Origin: Flammeovirga pectinis
Lineage (GTDB): Bacteria > Bacteroidota > Bacteroidia > Cytophagales > Flammeovirgaceae
Length of the DNA stretch: 64,000 bases
Reading direction: 5' to 3'
NCBI RefSeq assembly: GCF_003970675.1
Contig: NZ_CP034562.1
Span: 3,570,001-3,634,000, forward strand
Below, in pieces: positions 26,941 through 36,800 of this stretch. A program made the position numbers and the translations under genes. The notes beneath the pieces are model-generated. The model searched no databases. It saw only the letters and a list, made by a program, of their open reading frames with translations, and was not told where the DNA came from. The stretch's first letter is position 1; each line of letters starts with the position of its first letter.

Positions 26941-28221
26941 GTGGATCACAAATATAAAAAACCGACAACTAGACGTCCTGTTGAGCTAATGGCTCCCGCA
27001 GGAGGATTCGATTCGATGATGGCTGCCATACAAGGTGGAGCTGATTCTATCTATTTTGGTGTCGAGCAGTTAAATATGCGTGCTCGCGCTTCAATCAACT
27101 TCACTCTAGAAGATTTAGATGAAGTTGCTAAGATTTGTAACGAGCATGGTGTTAGAAGCTACTTAACACTTAATACAATTATATATGAGCACGACCTTTC
27201 TATAATGCGTCGTGTGGTTGATAGAGTTAAAGAAGCAGGTATTACTGCAATCATCGCTTCTGACCAAGCTGTTATTGCTTATGCATTTAGAGCAGGTGTA
27301 GAAGTTCATATTTCTACTCAAGTAAACATTACAAATGCAGAAACTGTTCGTTTCTACGCAACATTTGCAGATGTAATGGTACTTTCTAGAGAGCTTAGTA
27401 TGGTACAGATGAAAAGTATCTGTGATACTATCAAAAATGAAAACATTACAGGACCTAATGGTGAGCTTGTAGAAGTAGAAGTTTTTGCTCATGGTGCCTT
27501 ATGTATGGCTGTTTCTGGAAAATGTTACTTGAGTCTTCATACACAAAACTCTTCTGCTAACAGAGGTGCTTGTGTTCAAAACTGTCGTCGTAAATATAAA
27601 GTAATTGATATTGAGGACGGTCATGAGTTAGAAATAGACAATGAATACATTATGTCTCCAGAAGACTTATGTACCATTGACTTCTTAGATCAATTATTAG
27701 ATACTGGTATAAAAGTATTAAAAATTGAAGGTAGAGGTAAAGGACCTGAATATGTGAAATGTGTTGTAGCATGTTATCGCGAAGCAATTGAAGCATATTA
27801 TGACGGCACATACACTAAAGCTTTAGGCGAAGAGCTTAAAGAGCGTATGACTCAAGTTTATAACCGTGGATTCTGGGGTGGATATTACCTTGGTCAAGAA
27901 ATGGGTAAATGGACAGAGCAACATGGTTCTAAAGCAAAAACAAGAAAAGTTTATCTTGGTACTGGACGTAGATACTTTAAAAATATCAACGTTGCAGAGT
28001 TCAGCTTAGAAACTTTAAAAGTAAAAGTTGGTGATAAGTTATTAATCACCGGACCTACTACTGGAGTTGTTGAAACGGTAGTTGAAGAGCTACACGTTAA
28101 TGATGATGGTAAGCAAGAAATGGCGGTAAAAGGAGATATCTTTAGTATTAAACTAGATACTCAAATTAGACCATCTGATAAATTATATAAAGTAGTAGAT
28201 GCTGAAACAATAGAAGCATAA
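26941..28221 (+). CDS. U32 family protein, TrhP-like tRNA hydroxylation enzyme
   Basis: U32 proteins once annotated as peptidases are now known to include TrhP, which with prephenate hydroxylates U34 of certain tRNAs, and RlhA and UbiU/V; all bind an iron-sulfur cluster. The 426-residue product matches TrhP in length and order: LMAPAGGFDSMMAAIQGGAD start, SRELS, the signature EVFAHGALCMAVSGKCYLS (from residue 180), Cys188, Cys195, Cys211 and Cys215 as cluster ligands, and the C-terminal beta-barrel. It starts with GTG: no ATG lies upstream in frame, and the next ATG (codon 17) would remove the first strand. A ferredoxin gene follows after 7 bases, probably its electron donor. Confidence 0.88.
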   Translation: MDHKYKKPTTRRPVELMAPAGGFDSMMAAIQGGADSIYFGVEQLNMRARASINFTLEDLDEVAKICNEHGVRSYLTLNTIIYEHDLSIMRRVVDRVKEAGITAIIASDQAVIAYAFRAGVEVHISTQVNITNAETVRFYATFADVMVLSRELSMVQMKSICDTIKNENITGPNGELVEVEVFAHGALCMAVSGKCYLSLHTQNSSANRGACVQNCRRKYKVIDIEDGHELEIDNEYIMSPEDLCTIDFLDQLLDTGIKVLKIEGRGKGPEYVKCVVACYREAIEAYYDGTYTKALGEELKERMTQVYNRGFWGGYYLGQEMGKWTEQHGSKAKTRKVYLGTGRRYFKNINVAEFSLETLKVKVGDKLLITGPTTGVVETVVEELHVNDDGKQEMAVKGDIFSIKLDTQIRPSDKLYKVVDAETIEA

Positions 28222-28228
28222 TCTGAAT

Positions 28229-28462
28229 ATGGCAAAAATCACAATTACGCATCAGCGAGATAAATGTATTGGATGTAATTACTGCGTAGAGTTTGCTCCT
28301 GATAGATGGGTAATGTCTAAAAAAGATGGTAAAGCTACACTAGTTGGGGGTGTAAACCGTAAAGGTTTTTATTCTCTAAAGTTAAGTCCTATCGAATTAG
28401 AAGAAAATCAGAAAGCAGCAGATGCTTGCCCTGTAAAAATTATTCAGGTAAGAGAGTACTAA
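28229..28462 (+). CDS. Small ferredoxin
   Basis: A 77-residue single-cluster ferredoxin: CIGCNYC near the N-terminus (Cys14, Cys17, Cys20) and a distant Cys in DACPVKI. The central part (WVMSKKDGKATLVGG) is that of the Bacteroidota ferredoxins paired with U32 genes. The gap to the U32 gene is 7 bases, so the two are co-transcribed and probably function together; the electron-donor role for tRNA hydroxylation is an inference. Confidence 0.88.
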   Translation: MAKITITHQRDKCIGCNYCVEFAPDRWVMSKKDGKATLVGGVNRKGFYSLKLSPIELEENQKAADACPVKIIQVREY

Positions 28463-28483
28463 ACTACTTTTCTTACAAAAAGT

Positions 28484-28523
28484 AAAAGGTCTTGAGCGAT
28501 GTATATCACTCAAGACCTTTTTT
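28484..28523 (+). terminator. Terminator of the U32/ferredoxin operon
   Basis: A 13-bp perfect stem (28484-28496 AAAAGGTCTTGAG with 28509-28521) closes 22 bases after the ferredoxin stop and runs into a T tract. It is also suitably placed, as an A/T-symmetrical structure, to stop the convergent desaturase gene. Confidence 0.9.
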
Positions 28524-28542
28524 ATTACTATGTCTATTTAAA

Positions 28543-29346
28543 TTAAATAGCCATTGCTACATCTTCTTCTTTCTCTGTGTCTTTCGACTTATTAGAGTTA
28601 ACAGAATTCTTCAACTTAATTACACCAGTTTTATCAAGAGCTAGAATAATTAAATATGTTGGATCAATTTCATGCCATCTAATTCCTCCAAAATTTGCTC
28701 TCGATCCTCTTGCATGGTGGTTATTGTGATATGATTCACCCATCATTAAGAAATCAAAAGGAAGGAAGTTTGTTGACGTATCACTAACTTCAAAGTTTCT
28801 ATACCCATAGATATGTGCAAACCAGTTAATAATAGCACCATGAACTGGCGACATTAAGAAATGAATTGGTAGTAATAGGAAAATAAGTGGTGATAAATCA
28901 TAAGTCATATAACAATAGATATAGAGTGCAGAATAAGCTGCTCCCCATGCTAATCTACTAAGACCACTACCTGCAAATTTATCAAATGAATGCCATTCTG
29001 GTACATTCTTGGTAAACTTTGGATCTACCTTAACTTTCCCTTTACAAATATCAGTATACACATTTTTTGTTTTCCACATCATTGCAAACAACGATGGAGA
29101 ATACTTTGGTGAATGTGGATCCTCTTCAGTATCTGCAAATGCATGGTGCATTCTATGCATAATACCATAACCATAGGCACTTAAATAGTTAGAACCTTGG
29201 AAGATATACGTTAGTACAAAAAATACTTTCTCTGTTTTTTTAGACATTGTAAACATAGCATGTGCTGCATATCTATGTAAAAAGAATGTCTGGAAAAACA
29301 ACGACGTGTACCAGTGAAGTATGAAAAAAGCTATTATTATATACAT
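28543..29346 (-). CDS. Acyl-CoA/acyl-lipid desaturase
   Basis: A membrane-bound non-haem di-iron desaturase that introduces a double bond (usually delta-9) into fatty acyl chains, important for membrane fluidity in the cold. The 267-residue protein has all three histidine boxes: HRYAAH (24-29), HRMHH (64-68) and HNNHH (207-211), with four hydrophobic segments between them and an additional His in WHEID. The C-terminus is a charged tail (SKDTEKEED). It stands alone, convergent with the ferredoxin operon. Confidence 0.93.
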   Translation of the reverse strand: MYIIIAFFILHWYTSLFFQTFFLHRYAAHAMFTMSKKTEKVFFVLTYIFQGSNYLSAYGYGIMHRMHHAFADTEEDPHSPKYSPSLFAMMWKTKNVYTDICKGKVKVDPKFTKNVPEWHSFDKFAGSGLSRLAWGAAYSALYIYCYMTYDLSPLIFLLLPIHFLMSPVHGAIINWFAHIYGYRNFEVSDTSTNFLPFDFLMMGESYHNNHHARGSRANFGGIRWHEIDPTYLIILALDKTGVIKLKNSVNSNKSKDTEKEEDVAMAI

Positions 29347-29488
29347 AAATGTAAAATTGAAAATTCATCAATTAAATTGTCGATGACCCTTAAACCAACT
29401 TTACTTCTGTTTTGTGACAAAATTGTTAAAAAATATTTATTAAAAATAGTTAATTACTTAATTTACAGAGTTTTAATTTCAAATAAAA

Positions 29489-31618
29489 TTAAGTAATAAT
29501 CTCTTTAATCATTGGCTGCTTTGTTATACGCTTACCTGTTGCCTTTTTATAAGCATTAGCAACAGCTACACTTGCAGGCGGTAAACCTGGCTCTCCTAAA
29601 CCCGATGGGTTTTCTGTACTTTCTATAAAATGAGTTGACACAATTGGTGTATCTTTCATTCTTATTAATTGGTATTGATCAAAATTATTAACCTGTGCTA
29701 CTCCATCTTTAACTTCCAAATTACCATATAAAGCATGCCCTATACCATCGATTACACTACCTTCTATCTGATTTTTTGCGCCTGATTTATTAATCAAGAT
29801 TCCACAATCAACAGCTACAGTTACCTTTTTAACAACTGGCTTATTATTCTCTATTATAATATCTGCAATTTCAGCAATGTAACTATTATGGCTAAAGTAA
29901 GCTGCAAAACCCTGATAAACACCTGCTTCCGTTTTACCCCAATTTCCTTTCTCTGCTACAAGTTTAATTACCCCTTGTAGTCTTTTAGGTGAATAAGGAA
30001 TACCTTTTTTACCTTTTGCCTTCTCTAATAAAGATAACCTAAATTGAATAGGGTCTTTCTTTAATTCTGTAGCGATATCATCTAAAAATGATTCTTGTGC
30101 AAAACCTAAAAAGTTGGTTACAGGAGCTCGCCACCACCCAATTGTTGTATCACATTCAATAGCAGAAGATCTTACTTCATAATTGTCAATTGCTCCATTT
30201 GGAAAATATTTTGATATACCTTTCCACATTCCTCTATTAATAACAGCTTCATGTATAGTATACCCAGTAAGTTCCCCTCCTTTTATAGTTGCCTTTATTT
30301 TATATTTAACGCTTGGTCTATATACTCCAGACGTCATATCATCCTCTCTAGTAAAAATGACTTTTACAGGATAACTAGATAAATTTGAAACGTAAGCAGC
30401 TTCTTCGGCAAAATCAGTATTTAATCTTCTACCAAATCCTCCTCCCATACGTGTCATTTGTACTTCAACCTCTTCTTCTTTTCTTCCTAAATTTTCAGCT
30501 ACCATTTTAGCTGCGTTCTTAGGTGTTTGTGTAGGACCAACTAAGAGTATTTTGTTCTTTGTTACATGAGCAAAAAAGTTTAATGGCTCCATACAATTAT
30601 GAGGTAAAAATGGAGCTTCATAGAGCTGTTCTATTACTTTATCCGCATTCTTAACAGCTACATTAAAATTACCATTGGATTGCATTGGTTCTACTCCTTT
30701 TTTATCAAAAGCAGCTAACATCATTTTATTATGGTAAGCGGTAGATTCCTCCTTTTTAATTTCTTTCCACTCTACTTTAAGCGCTTCTTTCCCTTTCATT
30801 GCAGCCCAAGTATTTTCGGCTACTACGGCAACTTTATCATCAAAAGAAACAACAGTAAGTACTCCTTTAATCTTCTTAGCATCTGTAGCATCAAAAGAAG
30901 CTAACTTTGCTCCAAATGGTGGACGTTGTAGCATAGCGTATTTCATCCCATCATACTGATAATCTAAGCCAAATAGAGATTCTCCTTTTACTATTTTTTC
31001 TACATCAACATTCTTAATTCCTTTACCTATTAAAGTAAAATCTTCTACTTTCTTTAAAGGTGCTTTTTTCGGTATCTCTAATAGAGCTGCTTCATTAACA
31101 ACATCTCCATATTTTATACTATCACCCTTCTTATTGGTAATTACACCTTGTTTAGCTACACATTCTTCAACAGGAATATTCCATTTATTTGCAGCAGCAG
31201 TCAGTAACATTAATTTAGCTGTTGCTCCTGCTTTTCTTAAATTTTTCCATCCTAAACGAATAGACTGACTTCCTCCTGCTACTTGGCGTTTATACTCACT
31301 ATTTAAACCTGCTTGTACCACAATAACATTTTCCCAAGGAATATCTAACTCCTCGGCAATAATCATTGGCATTGATGTTTTTACTCCTTGTCCAATTTCT
31401 GGATTGGGTGCATAAATTGAAACCGTATTATTATCTGCTATTTTTAAATAGGCATTGAATGATTGAAAGTCTAAATCATCAATTGACTTGGGCATTTCTG
31501 CACTTTTTGCACATGATGTTCCTAAAAAATTTAGGCCCATCAATAATCCGCCACCTGCTAATAGTGATGTTTTCAGAAAATTACGTTTGCTCTGTTGCTT
31601 TGCTTCTTTTGGTTGCAT
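29489..31618 (-). CDS. Molybdopterin-binding subunit of xanthine dehydrogenase-family oxidoreductase (IorB-like)
   Basis: The catalytic molybdenum hydroxylase subunit, 709 residues, resembling the beta subunit of isoquinoline 1-oxidoreductase and related aldehyde oxidoreductases; the substrate is unknown. The N-terminus is a Tat signal (KRNFLKTSLLAGGG), here with KR in place of RR, followed by a possible lipobox (LGTSC), so the enzyme would be exported folded and perhaps lipid-anchored. Two cofactor-binding halves follow: the MGGGFGRRL motif near residue 395 and the active-site Glu in GLGEPGLPP near the C-terminus. It is the last gene of an operon with the 2Fe-2S subunit (19-base gap), MocA-like and XdhC-like genes. 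Confidence 0.92.
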   Translation of the reverse strand: MQPKEAKQQSKRNFLKTSLLAGGGLLMGLNFLGTSCAKSAEMPKSIDDLDFQSFNAYLKIADNNTVSIYAPNPEIGQGVKTSMPMIIAEELDIPWENVIVVQAGLNSEYKRQVAGGSQSIRLGWKNLRKAGATAKLMLLTAAANKWNIPVEECVAKQGVITNKKGDSIKYGDVVNEAALLEIPKKAPLKKVEDFTLIGKGIKNVDVEKIVKGESLFGLDYQYDGMKYAMLQRPPFGAKLASFDATDAKKIKGVLTVVSFDDKVAVVAENTWAAMKGKEALKVEWKEIKKEESTAYHNKMMLAAFDKKGVEPMQSNGNFNVAVKNADKVIEQLYEAPFLPHNCMEPLNFFAHVTKNKILLVGPTQTPKNAAKMVAENLGRKEEEVEVQMTRMGGGFGRRLNTDFAEEAAYVSNLSSYPVKVIFTREDDMTSGVYRPSVKYKIKATIKGGELTGYTIHEAVINRGMWKGISKYFPNGAIDNYEVRSSAIECDTTIGWWRAPVTNFLGFAQESFLDDIATELKKDPIQFRLSLLEKAKGKKGIPYSPKRLQGVIKLVAEKGNWGKTEAGVYQGFAAYFSHNSYIAEIADIIIENNKPVVKKVTVAVDCGILINKSGAKNQIEGSVIDGIGHALYGNLEVKDGVAQVNNFDQYQLIRMKDTPIVSTHFIESTENPSGLGEPGLPPASVAVANAYKKATGKRITKQPMIKEIIT

Positions 31619-31637
31619 TTGATTATATAATTAGTAG

Positions 31638-32096
31638 TTAGGATTTTGTTGCTGCTAATGCCACTGCTTTTTCAATTCTATTATATGCTGCACACCTGCA
31701 AATATTACCATGCATTGCATTACGAATATCTACAACAGAAGGAGCTGGATTATCTTTTAAGAAAGCTGCTGCTGTCATTATTTGACCACTTTGACAATAC
31801 CCACATTGTGGTACATCTAATTCTATCCATGCTTCTTGTAATGGGTGATCTGCGTTTTCTGATAACCCCTCAATTGTTGTTATTTCTTGGTCTATCACAT
31901 CTGTAATTGGAAAACTACAGCTTCTTATTGCAATACCATTTAGATGTACGGTACAAGCTCCACATTGTCCAATTCCACAACCATATTTTGTTCCTACTAA
32001 ATTTAATTCATCTCTTAATACCCATAAAAGAGGTGTATCAGCTTCTACATTAAAAGTGCGTAGTTTGTTGTTTACTTTGAGTGTATATTCTGGCAT
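31638..32096 (-). CDS. 2Fe-2S subunit of molybdenum hydroxylase (IorA-like)
   Basis: The small electron-transfer subunit, 152 residues. The N-terminal plant-type ferredoxin domain has Cys40, Cys45, Cys48 and Cys60; the C-terminal helical domain binds the second cluster through Cys98, Cys101, Cys133 and Cys135 (CGYCQSG and CRC). There is no signal peptide, so it would ride out of the cell with the Tat-carrying large subunit as a complex. It lies 7 bases after the MocA-like gene. No FAD subunit is encoded nearby, consistent with the two-subunit isoquinoline oxidoreductase type. Confidence 0.95.
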   Translation of the reverse strand: MPEYTLKVNNKLRTFNVEADTPLLWVLRDELNLVGTKYGCGIGQCGACTVHLNGIAIRSCSFPITDVIDQEITTIEGLSENADHPLQEAWIELDVPQCGYCQSGQIMTAAAFLKDNPAPSVVDIRNAMHGNICRCAAYNRIEKAVALAATKS

Positions 32097-32103
32097 ATTT
32101 TTG

Positions 32104-32697
32104 TTATTTATCTAGTTGAAGTAAAGCTGAATAAGCTTCTTCTGTATCAATATCGATATAAGGAACATCAGACTTTAAAACCAAGGTATCCTCTTTATAT
32201 TTTTGTAGTATCTTTTTGGCCCCTTCATCTCCTTTTAATTGTAGTAAAGCATCGAAATACTGTGCATTAAATAGAACAGGAACTCCCTGCATATTCCCAT
32301 AAGAGGTTACTGCTATTTTTTTAGAAGAAGAATAAAATGCAGTAATTAGTGATTTCAAATAAGATACAGATAAAAGAGGTAAATCACTTAAAACAATAAG
32401 CAGATCTGTATATTCTTTTTGTTTGATATGATAAACTCCCTCACGAATAGAACTCCCTAACCCTTCGTTCCAGTTTTGGTTATCAATCACTTTAATAGTT
32501 TTTGATTTTAAACTATTTTCTATTTCTTTTTTATAAGCTCCTAAAATTAAAAAAGTAGTTGATTTATCTATTGCACTGGCCTTTTCAATACAATGATTTA
32601 ATAATGTTTCTCCTTTCCATTTAAGAAGTTGTTTAGGTCTTCCTAACCGTTTGGATTCTCCTGCTGCAACAATTAATATGGCTAATTTCTTATCCAT
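32104..32697 (-). CDS. MocA-like molybdenum cofactor nucleotidyltransferase
   Basis: MocA and relatives attach CMP (or GMP in MobA) to molybdopterin for use in hydroxylases. The 197-residue product has the nucleotide-binding loop ILIVAAGESKRLGRPKQLL at its start and the metal-binding aspartate in VLSDLPLLS. I chose ATG 32697 because it directly precedes this strand; an ATG nine codons upstream is possible. The start overlaps the 3' end of the XdhC-like gene by 8 bases, indicating translational coupling. Its place in the hydroxylase operon supports cofactor supply for that enzyme. Confidence 0.88.
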   Translation of the reverse strand: MDKKLAILIVAAGESKRLGRPKQLLKWKGETLLNHCIEKASAIDKSTTFLILGAYKKEIENSLKSKTIKVIDNQNWNEGLGSSIREGVYHIKQKEYTDLLIVLSDLPLLSVSYLKSLITAFYSSSKKIAVTSYGNMQGVPVLFNAQYFDALLQLKGDEGAKKILQKYKEDTLVLKSDVPYIDIDTEEAYSALLQLDK

Positions 32698-33667
32698 AAA
32701 TACTAATAGTTTTTGAGTTTGCAAGTCGGGGTGATTTATTTCTTATCGCTCCTAAAATCTCTGCAACAATAGAAACTGCAATTTCTTCTGGAGTAATTGC
32801 TCCAATATCTAACCCTGCCGGTCCATTAATTTTTTCTATAAAATCAAGATCAGGTTGGTAATCTAATAACTGTTCTTTTAATTTTTCTGTTCGCTTATTT
32901 GCTCCAAGTAGCCCAAGGTATGTTATTGGCTGCTTCGTTATTGCTAAAAGGTATTTTAAATCTTTTACAAAACTATGTGTCATAACCATAACTCCAGAAT
33001 GAGTATCCATCTTTAAATGTTCTACCTCTTCCGCTTCTACTCTTAGCAAATTAGATGCTCCCGGAAAGTCTTCGATCACATTAGTATTTAATGGAGCTGC
33101 AACAATTGTTACTTTCCATCCAGTCATGACTGCATATTTACAAAGTGCTACAGCATCATGCTCTACACCTAAAATATACAAATGAAACTCAGGTTTTAGC
33201 TCTTCCACAAAAACTTCTGTGTAAGTACTTTTTTCTTTCTTCTTTTTATCAAATGAAAAGATTGAAACACCTTGCCTTTCCGTTAATGAGTAATGACTTT
33301 GTATAGTGATAGTACTCCTTTGTTTTACAGTATTTTTAAAAGCAGAGTAGAAATTTTCGGTAACATCAAAAGGTTCAATAAGAATAGTCAAAATACCTTC
33401 ACAGCCCAATCGATATCTTCCATCATAATTTATTAAAAGAGCTTCTCCTGTTTTAAAAACACTTTGAGACTGCTTTACAATTTCTTTTTCTACACAGCCA
33501 CCACTTACTGCCCCTCTCATTTCATCATTTTCTAAAATCAACATTCGAACACCCGGCTTTCTATAAGAAGAGCCATCTAAACCTACTACAGTAACAAGAA
33601 CAGCCTTTATTTTATGCTGTTTTGCCTTGTAAGCTGTATTAATAATGTTTTTAAGTTCGTGTAACAT
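32690..33667 (-). CDS. XdhC/CoxI-family maturation factor
   Basis: XdhC binds, sulfurates and inserts the molybdenum cofactor into xanthine dehydrogenase-type enzymes. The 325-residue protein has the N-terminal XdhC domain (DGSSYRKPGVRMLI, then GAVSGGCVEKEI) and the C-terminal Rossmann-like domain (LYILGVEHDAVALCKYA, then TYLGLLGANKRTEKL and PAGLDIGA..PEEIAVSIVAEILGA). First gene of the four-gene operon. Together with the MocA-like gene it makes the hydroxylase operon self-sufficient for the last maturation steps. Confidence 0.92.
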   Translation of the reverse strand: MLHELKNIINTAYKAKQHKIKAVLVTVVGLDGSSYRKPGVRMLILENDEMRGAVSGGCVEKEIVKQSQSVFKTGEALLINYDGRYRLGCEGILTILIEPFDVTENFYSAFKNTVKQRSTITIQSHYSLTERQGVSIFSFDKKKKEKSTYTEVFVEELKPEFHLYILGVEHDAVALCKYAVMTGWKVTIVAAPLNTNVIEDFPGASNLLRVEAEEVEHLKMDTHSGVMVMTHSFVKDLKYLLAITKQPITYLGLLGANKRTEKLKEQLLDYQPDLDFIEKINGPAGLDIGAITPEEIAVSIVAEILGAIRNKSPRLANSKTISIYG

Positions 33668-33781
33668 CTTTTGATTTCTGAAAATATGAATAACAATTGA
33701 TAGCCCATATTAATTAAAAAAAATCGATCTATAAAGTGATGAACACAAATTGGATAATTATGTGTTATTATTAAAAATGAT

Positions 33782-33820
33782 AAAAGGCTATTCCCTACAA
33801 AATGAGGAAATAGCCTTTTT
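33782..33820 (-). terminator. Terminator of downstream DUF2723 gene
   Basis: An 11-bp stem with one imperfect pair (AAAAGGCTATT.. with ..AATAGCCTTTTT) lies 20 bases beyond the stop at 33840 and is flanked by A and T runs on both sides. It could therefore serve either direction; on the minus strand it ends the DUF2723 transcript. Confidence 0.75.
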
Positions 33821-33839
33821 AAAATTAATTTTATTTCAT

Positions 33840-36800
33840 TTAACTTCCAGAAGTCATATCCTGATAGGATTCTGAAAATGCCTCTCTAGAAATAGTAGCA
33901 TTTTTCTCGTAAACTGCTTTTAGTACTTCAAGTTCTTCTTTTGATTTGCCTTCAAAATCTGGTGTTTCAGGAGATAATTGAGCTAGTCTTTGATTAATAT
34001 CTTTAGCACTGCTCTCAAAAAACTGTGATAAATTCCTTAAGATCATATATGATAAATTAGCACCTCTTTTTGGTCCTTTCCCCGTTGAAGAATAATACAA
34101 TACACTTTCAGTAGAGCGGTGAAGTAACGTTTCAAAAATTTGATCTGCCGCTACTGTATCACCTAATTTATAATATAATCCCATAAACTTTGGTGCATAA
34201 AAACTGTATGGAATTGTTTTATCTGGAATCATAGTTAAAATCCAGTCCAAAGTTTCCTTAGACTGTTTCTTTTTAGATAAATCCCCTTCCATCAATGAGT
34301 CATAATATAACTTTTCAGCTAATCTATAAACACTATTTCTAGTAGTTACCCCAAATTTTTGATACTCTCCATCATAATAAATACTTTCATCTTGAAGACC
34401 TCTAAATGCAAAATCTTTTATATTTTCTTGCATTACTTCAACATTAACTTCACCTACTTCTCCAAACGTATCTTGATTACGAATAGGTAATAGTCTTAAG
34501 GCCAATCCTTCTAAATATAAGTAATTACTTAAATCCATATTAATAATATTTGATGATGTATTATTAAAGTAGATAGGTCGTTCCCAATTGTTCGATACAA
34601 TTAAATCAAGTAATGCTAACTCATTTTTAGGAATACTATTTTTATTTGGCTTTAGGTTCCAAACCATTTTAGATGCTACTCTATCTTTAAGGTTATCAGG
34701 TATTAAATCACTCTTAGAGAGCTTATTACTATCTACATCTACTACAAAAGTCTTCGATAGTAGTCGGGTGGTAGAAATTCCTTCTCTTAATTCAAACTTA
34801 GTTATTGGATCATCATTTTTAATAGCATTTATATAAGCATTCATATTTACACCATACTGTGCCTGCTCAACTTCAATTAAAGGAATAACTTCATTATTTC
34901 CTTCTTGATACACACTATTGGGTAGTTTTAAAGGTAATGGTTCTGATTCATATTGCTGCTGATGCATTTGTTTGATATACCAATCTGCCTGAAAGTAACT
35001 TAATACAACAACACGTATATCTGTTCTAAAACCTTCTACATTCTGTACATACCATAATGGAAACGTGTCGTTATCTCCGCCAGTAAATAAAATAGCATTT
35101 TCTGCACAACTTGCTAATGTATTTCTAGCTTGATCTACAGAATAATAACGGTCTGATCTGTTATGTCCATCCCAACCATTTATGCCCATTACAATAGGTA
35201 TAATAAAACTTAAACCAACACCTGCATAAATTCCATTAGCACCCATTTTTTCTGATAAAAATTGTACTAATGCCAATACCCCAAACCCTATCCAAATGGC
35301 AAATGCATAGAAGGAGGCTGCATAAATATAATCTCGTTCACGAGGTTCTACAGGTGGTGAATTTAGATAAAAAACTAAAGCTGCTCCAAGTGTGATAAAC
35401 AGAACTGCTACAACAAAGAAATTCTTCTTATCCTTTTTATACTGATAAAACACTCCTAAGAGACCTAATACTAAAGGCAATAAATAAAAATTTGCTCTTG
35501 CTTTATTCTTTTGAAGAAGCTCCGGTAAGTCTTCTAGATCATCCCATGGTAATAAATAACTAGCATCTTTTTCATCGCTTTCTCTCCCCGCAAAGTTCCA
35601 CATAAAATATCTTAGGTACATATGTCCTAACTGATATCTAAAAAAGAACACTATATTATTAAACATGGTGGGTTTCTCTCCAGAAGCTATTCCTGCCCAC
35701 TCTTCGTACAATTGTACATGATGAGGTCTACGAGAATGTAATCTAGGAAAAAACATCATATCTTTTTTTTCAAACTCAAGTTCCTCTTTTTGAGCATAAA
35801 CTTCATAATAATCCTTTTCTCCTTTATTCGCTTCTCTATATTTATTTCCAACCTCATGAGTACCATAATATGCAGCATCATAAGTAGGACCATAAAATAA
35901 AGGTCGTTCTCCATACTGTTCTCTTTTTAGATAAGATACATACGATAATAAATCATCTGGAGTATTTTCATTAATTGGTGTCTCTTGGTTTGAACGAATA
36001 AACACAAGAGTATAACTCATATATCCTACTAGAATAAATGAGACCCCTAATAGGATATTATTTAATGTTATGAGTTGCTTATTTTGAGTATAATATATTC
36101 CATAAACTAAAGTAAAGATCAAGAGTAAAGAGAAAACCAATCCTCCCGTTCCAAAAGAAGTCCCAAATGAGTTTACAAAAACTTTATCAAAAGAAAATGC
36201 CAATGATGGCAAACCAGGAATAACAATAATGATAATTCCTAAGATAATTGCTCCACCTACAGCCATTGCAATCAATGTTCCTTTAACTGTAATTGTATTG
36301 GGGTACTTTTTATAATAGTAAACCATTGCCAATGCAGGCAAACAAAGTAAGTTTTCTAGATGAACACCAATAGATAAACCAATGATATAAGCAATCATGA
36401 TTAACCACCTATTAGACGAGGCATTATCTTCGATAAATTCCCACTTTAAAATTGCCCAGAATACTAATGCTGTAAATGCTGATGACATCGCATATACTTC
36501 TGCCTCTACAGCAGAAAACCAGAATGAATCAGAGAATGTATACGCTAAAGCACCTACCGCAGCAGATCCAAAAAGTAATACTTTGTCTTTTAAATCATAT
36601 CCTTCTGCTTTTTGCTTAATCACTTTCATGCCAAGCATAACAATAGACCAATACAAGAATAAAATTGTTAGTGCACTCATAAAAGCAGATTGGAAATTAA
36701 TCCACCATGCTACTTTTAAAACATTGCCTAGGGCTAGAAAAGAAAAAAGTCGGTTAAATAATAAGAAAAATGGTGCTCCCGGAGGGTGTGGTACCATTAA

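Noticed and set aside
26795-26968. Longer N-terminus (58 residues) of the AraC/HMA regulator
   Set aside because: The extension has no similarity to the family and covers the promoter region of the divergent U32 gene; ATG 26794 directly precedes the HMA-like strand.
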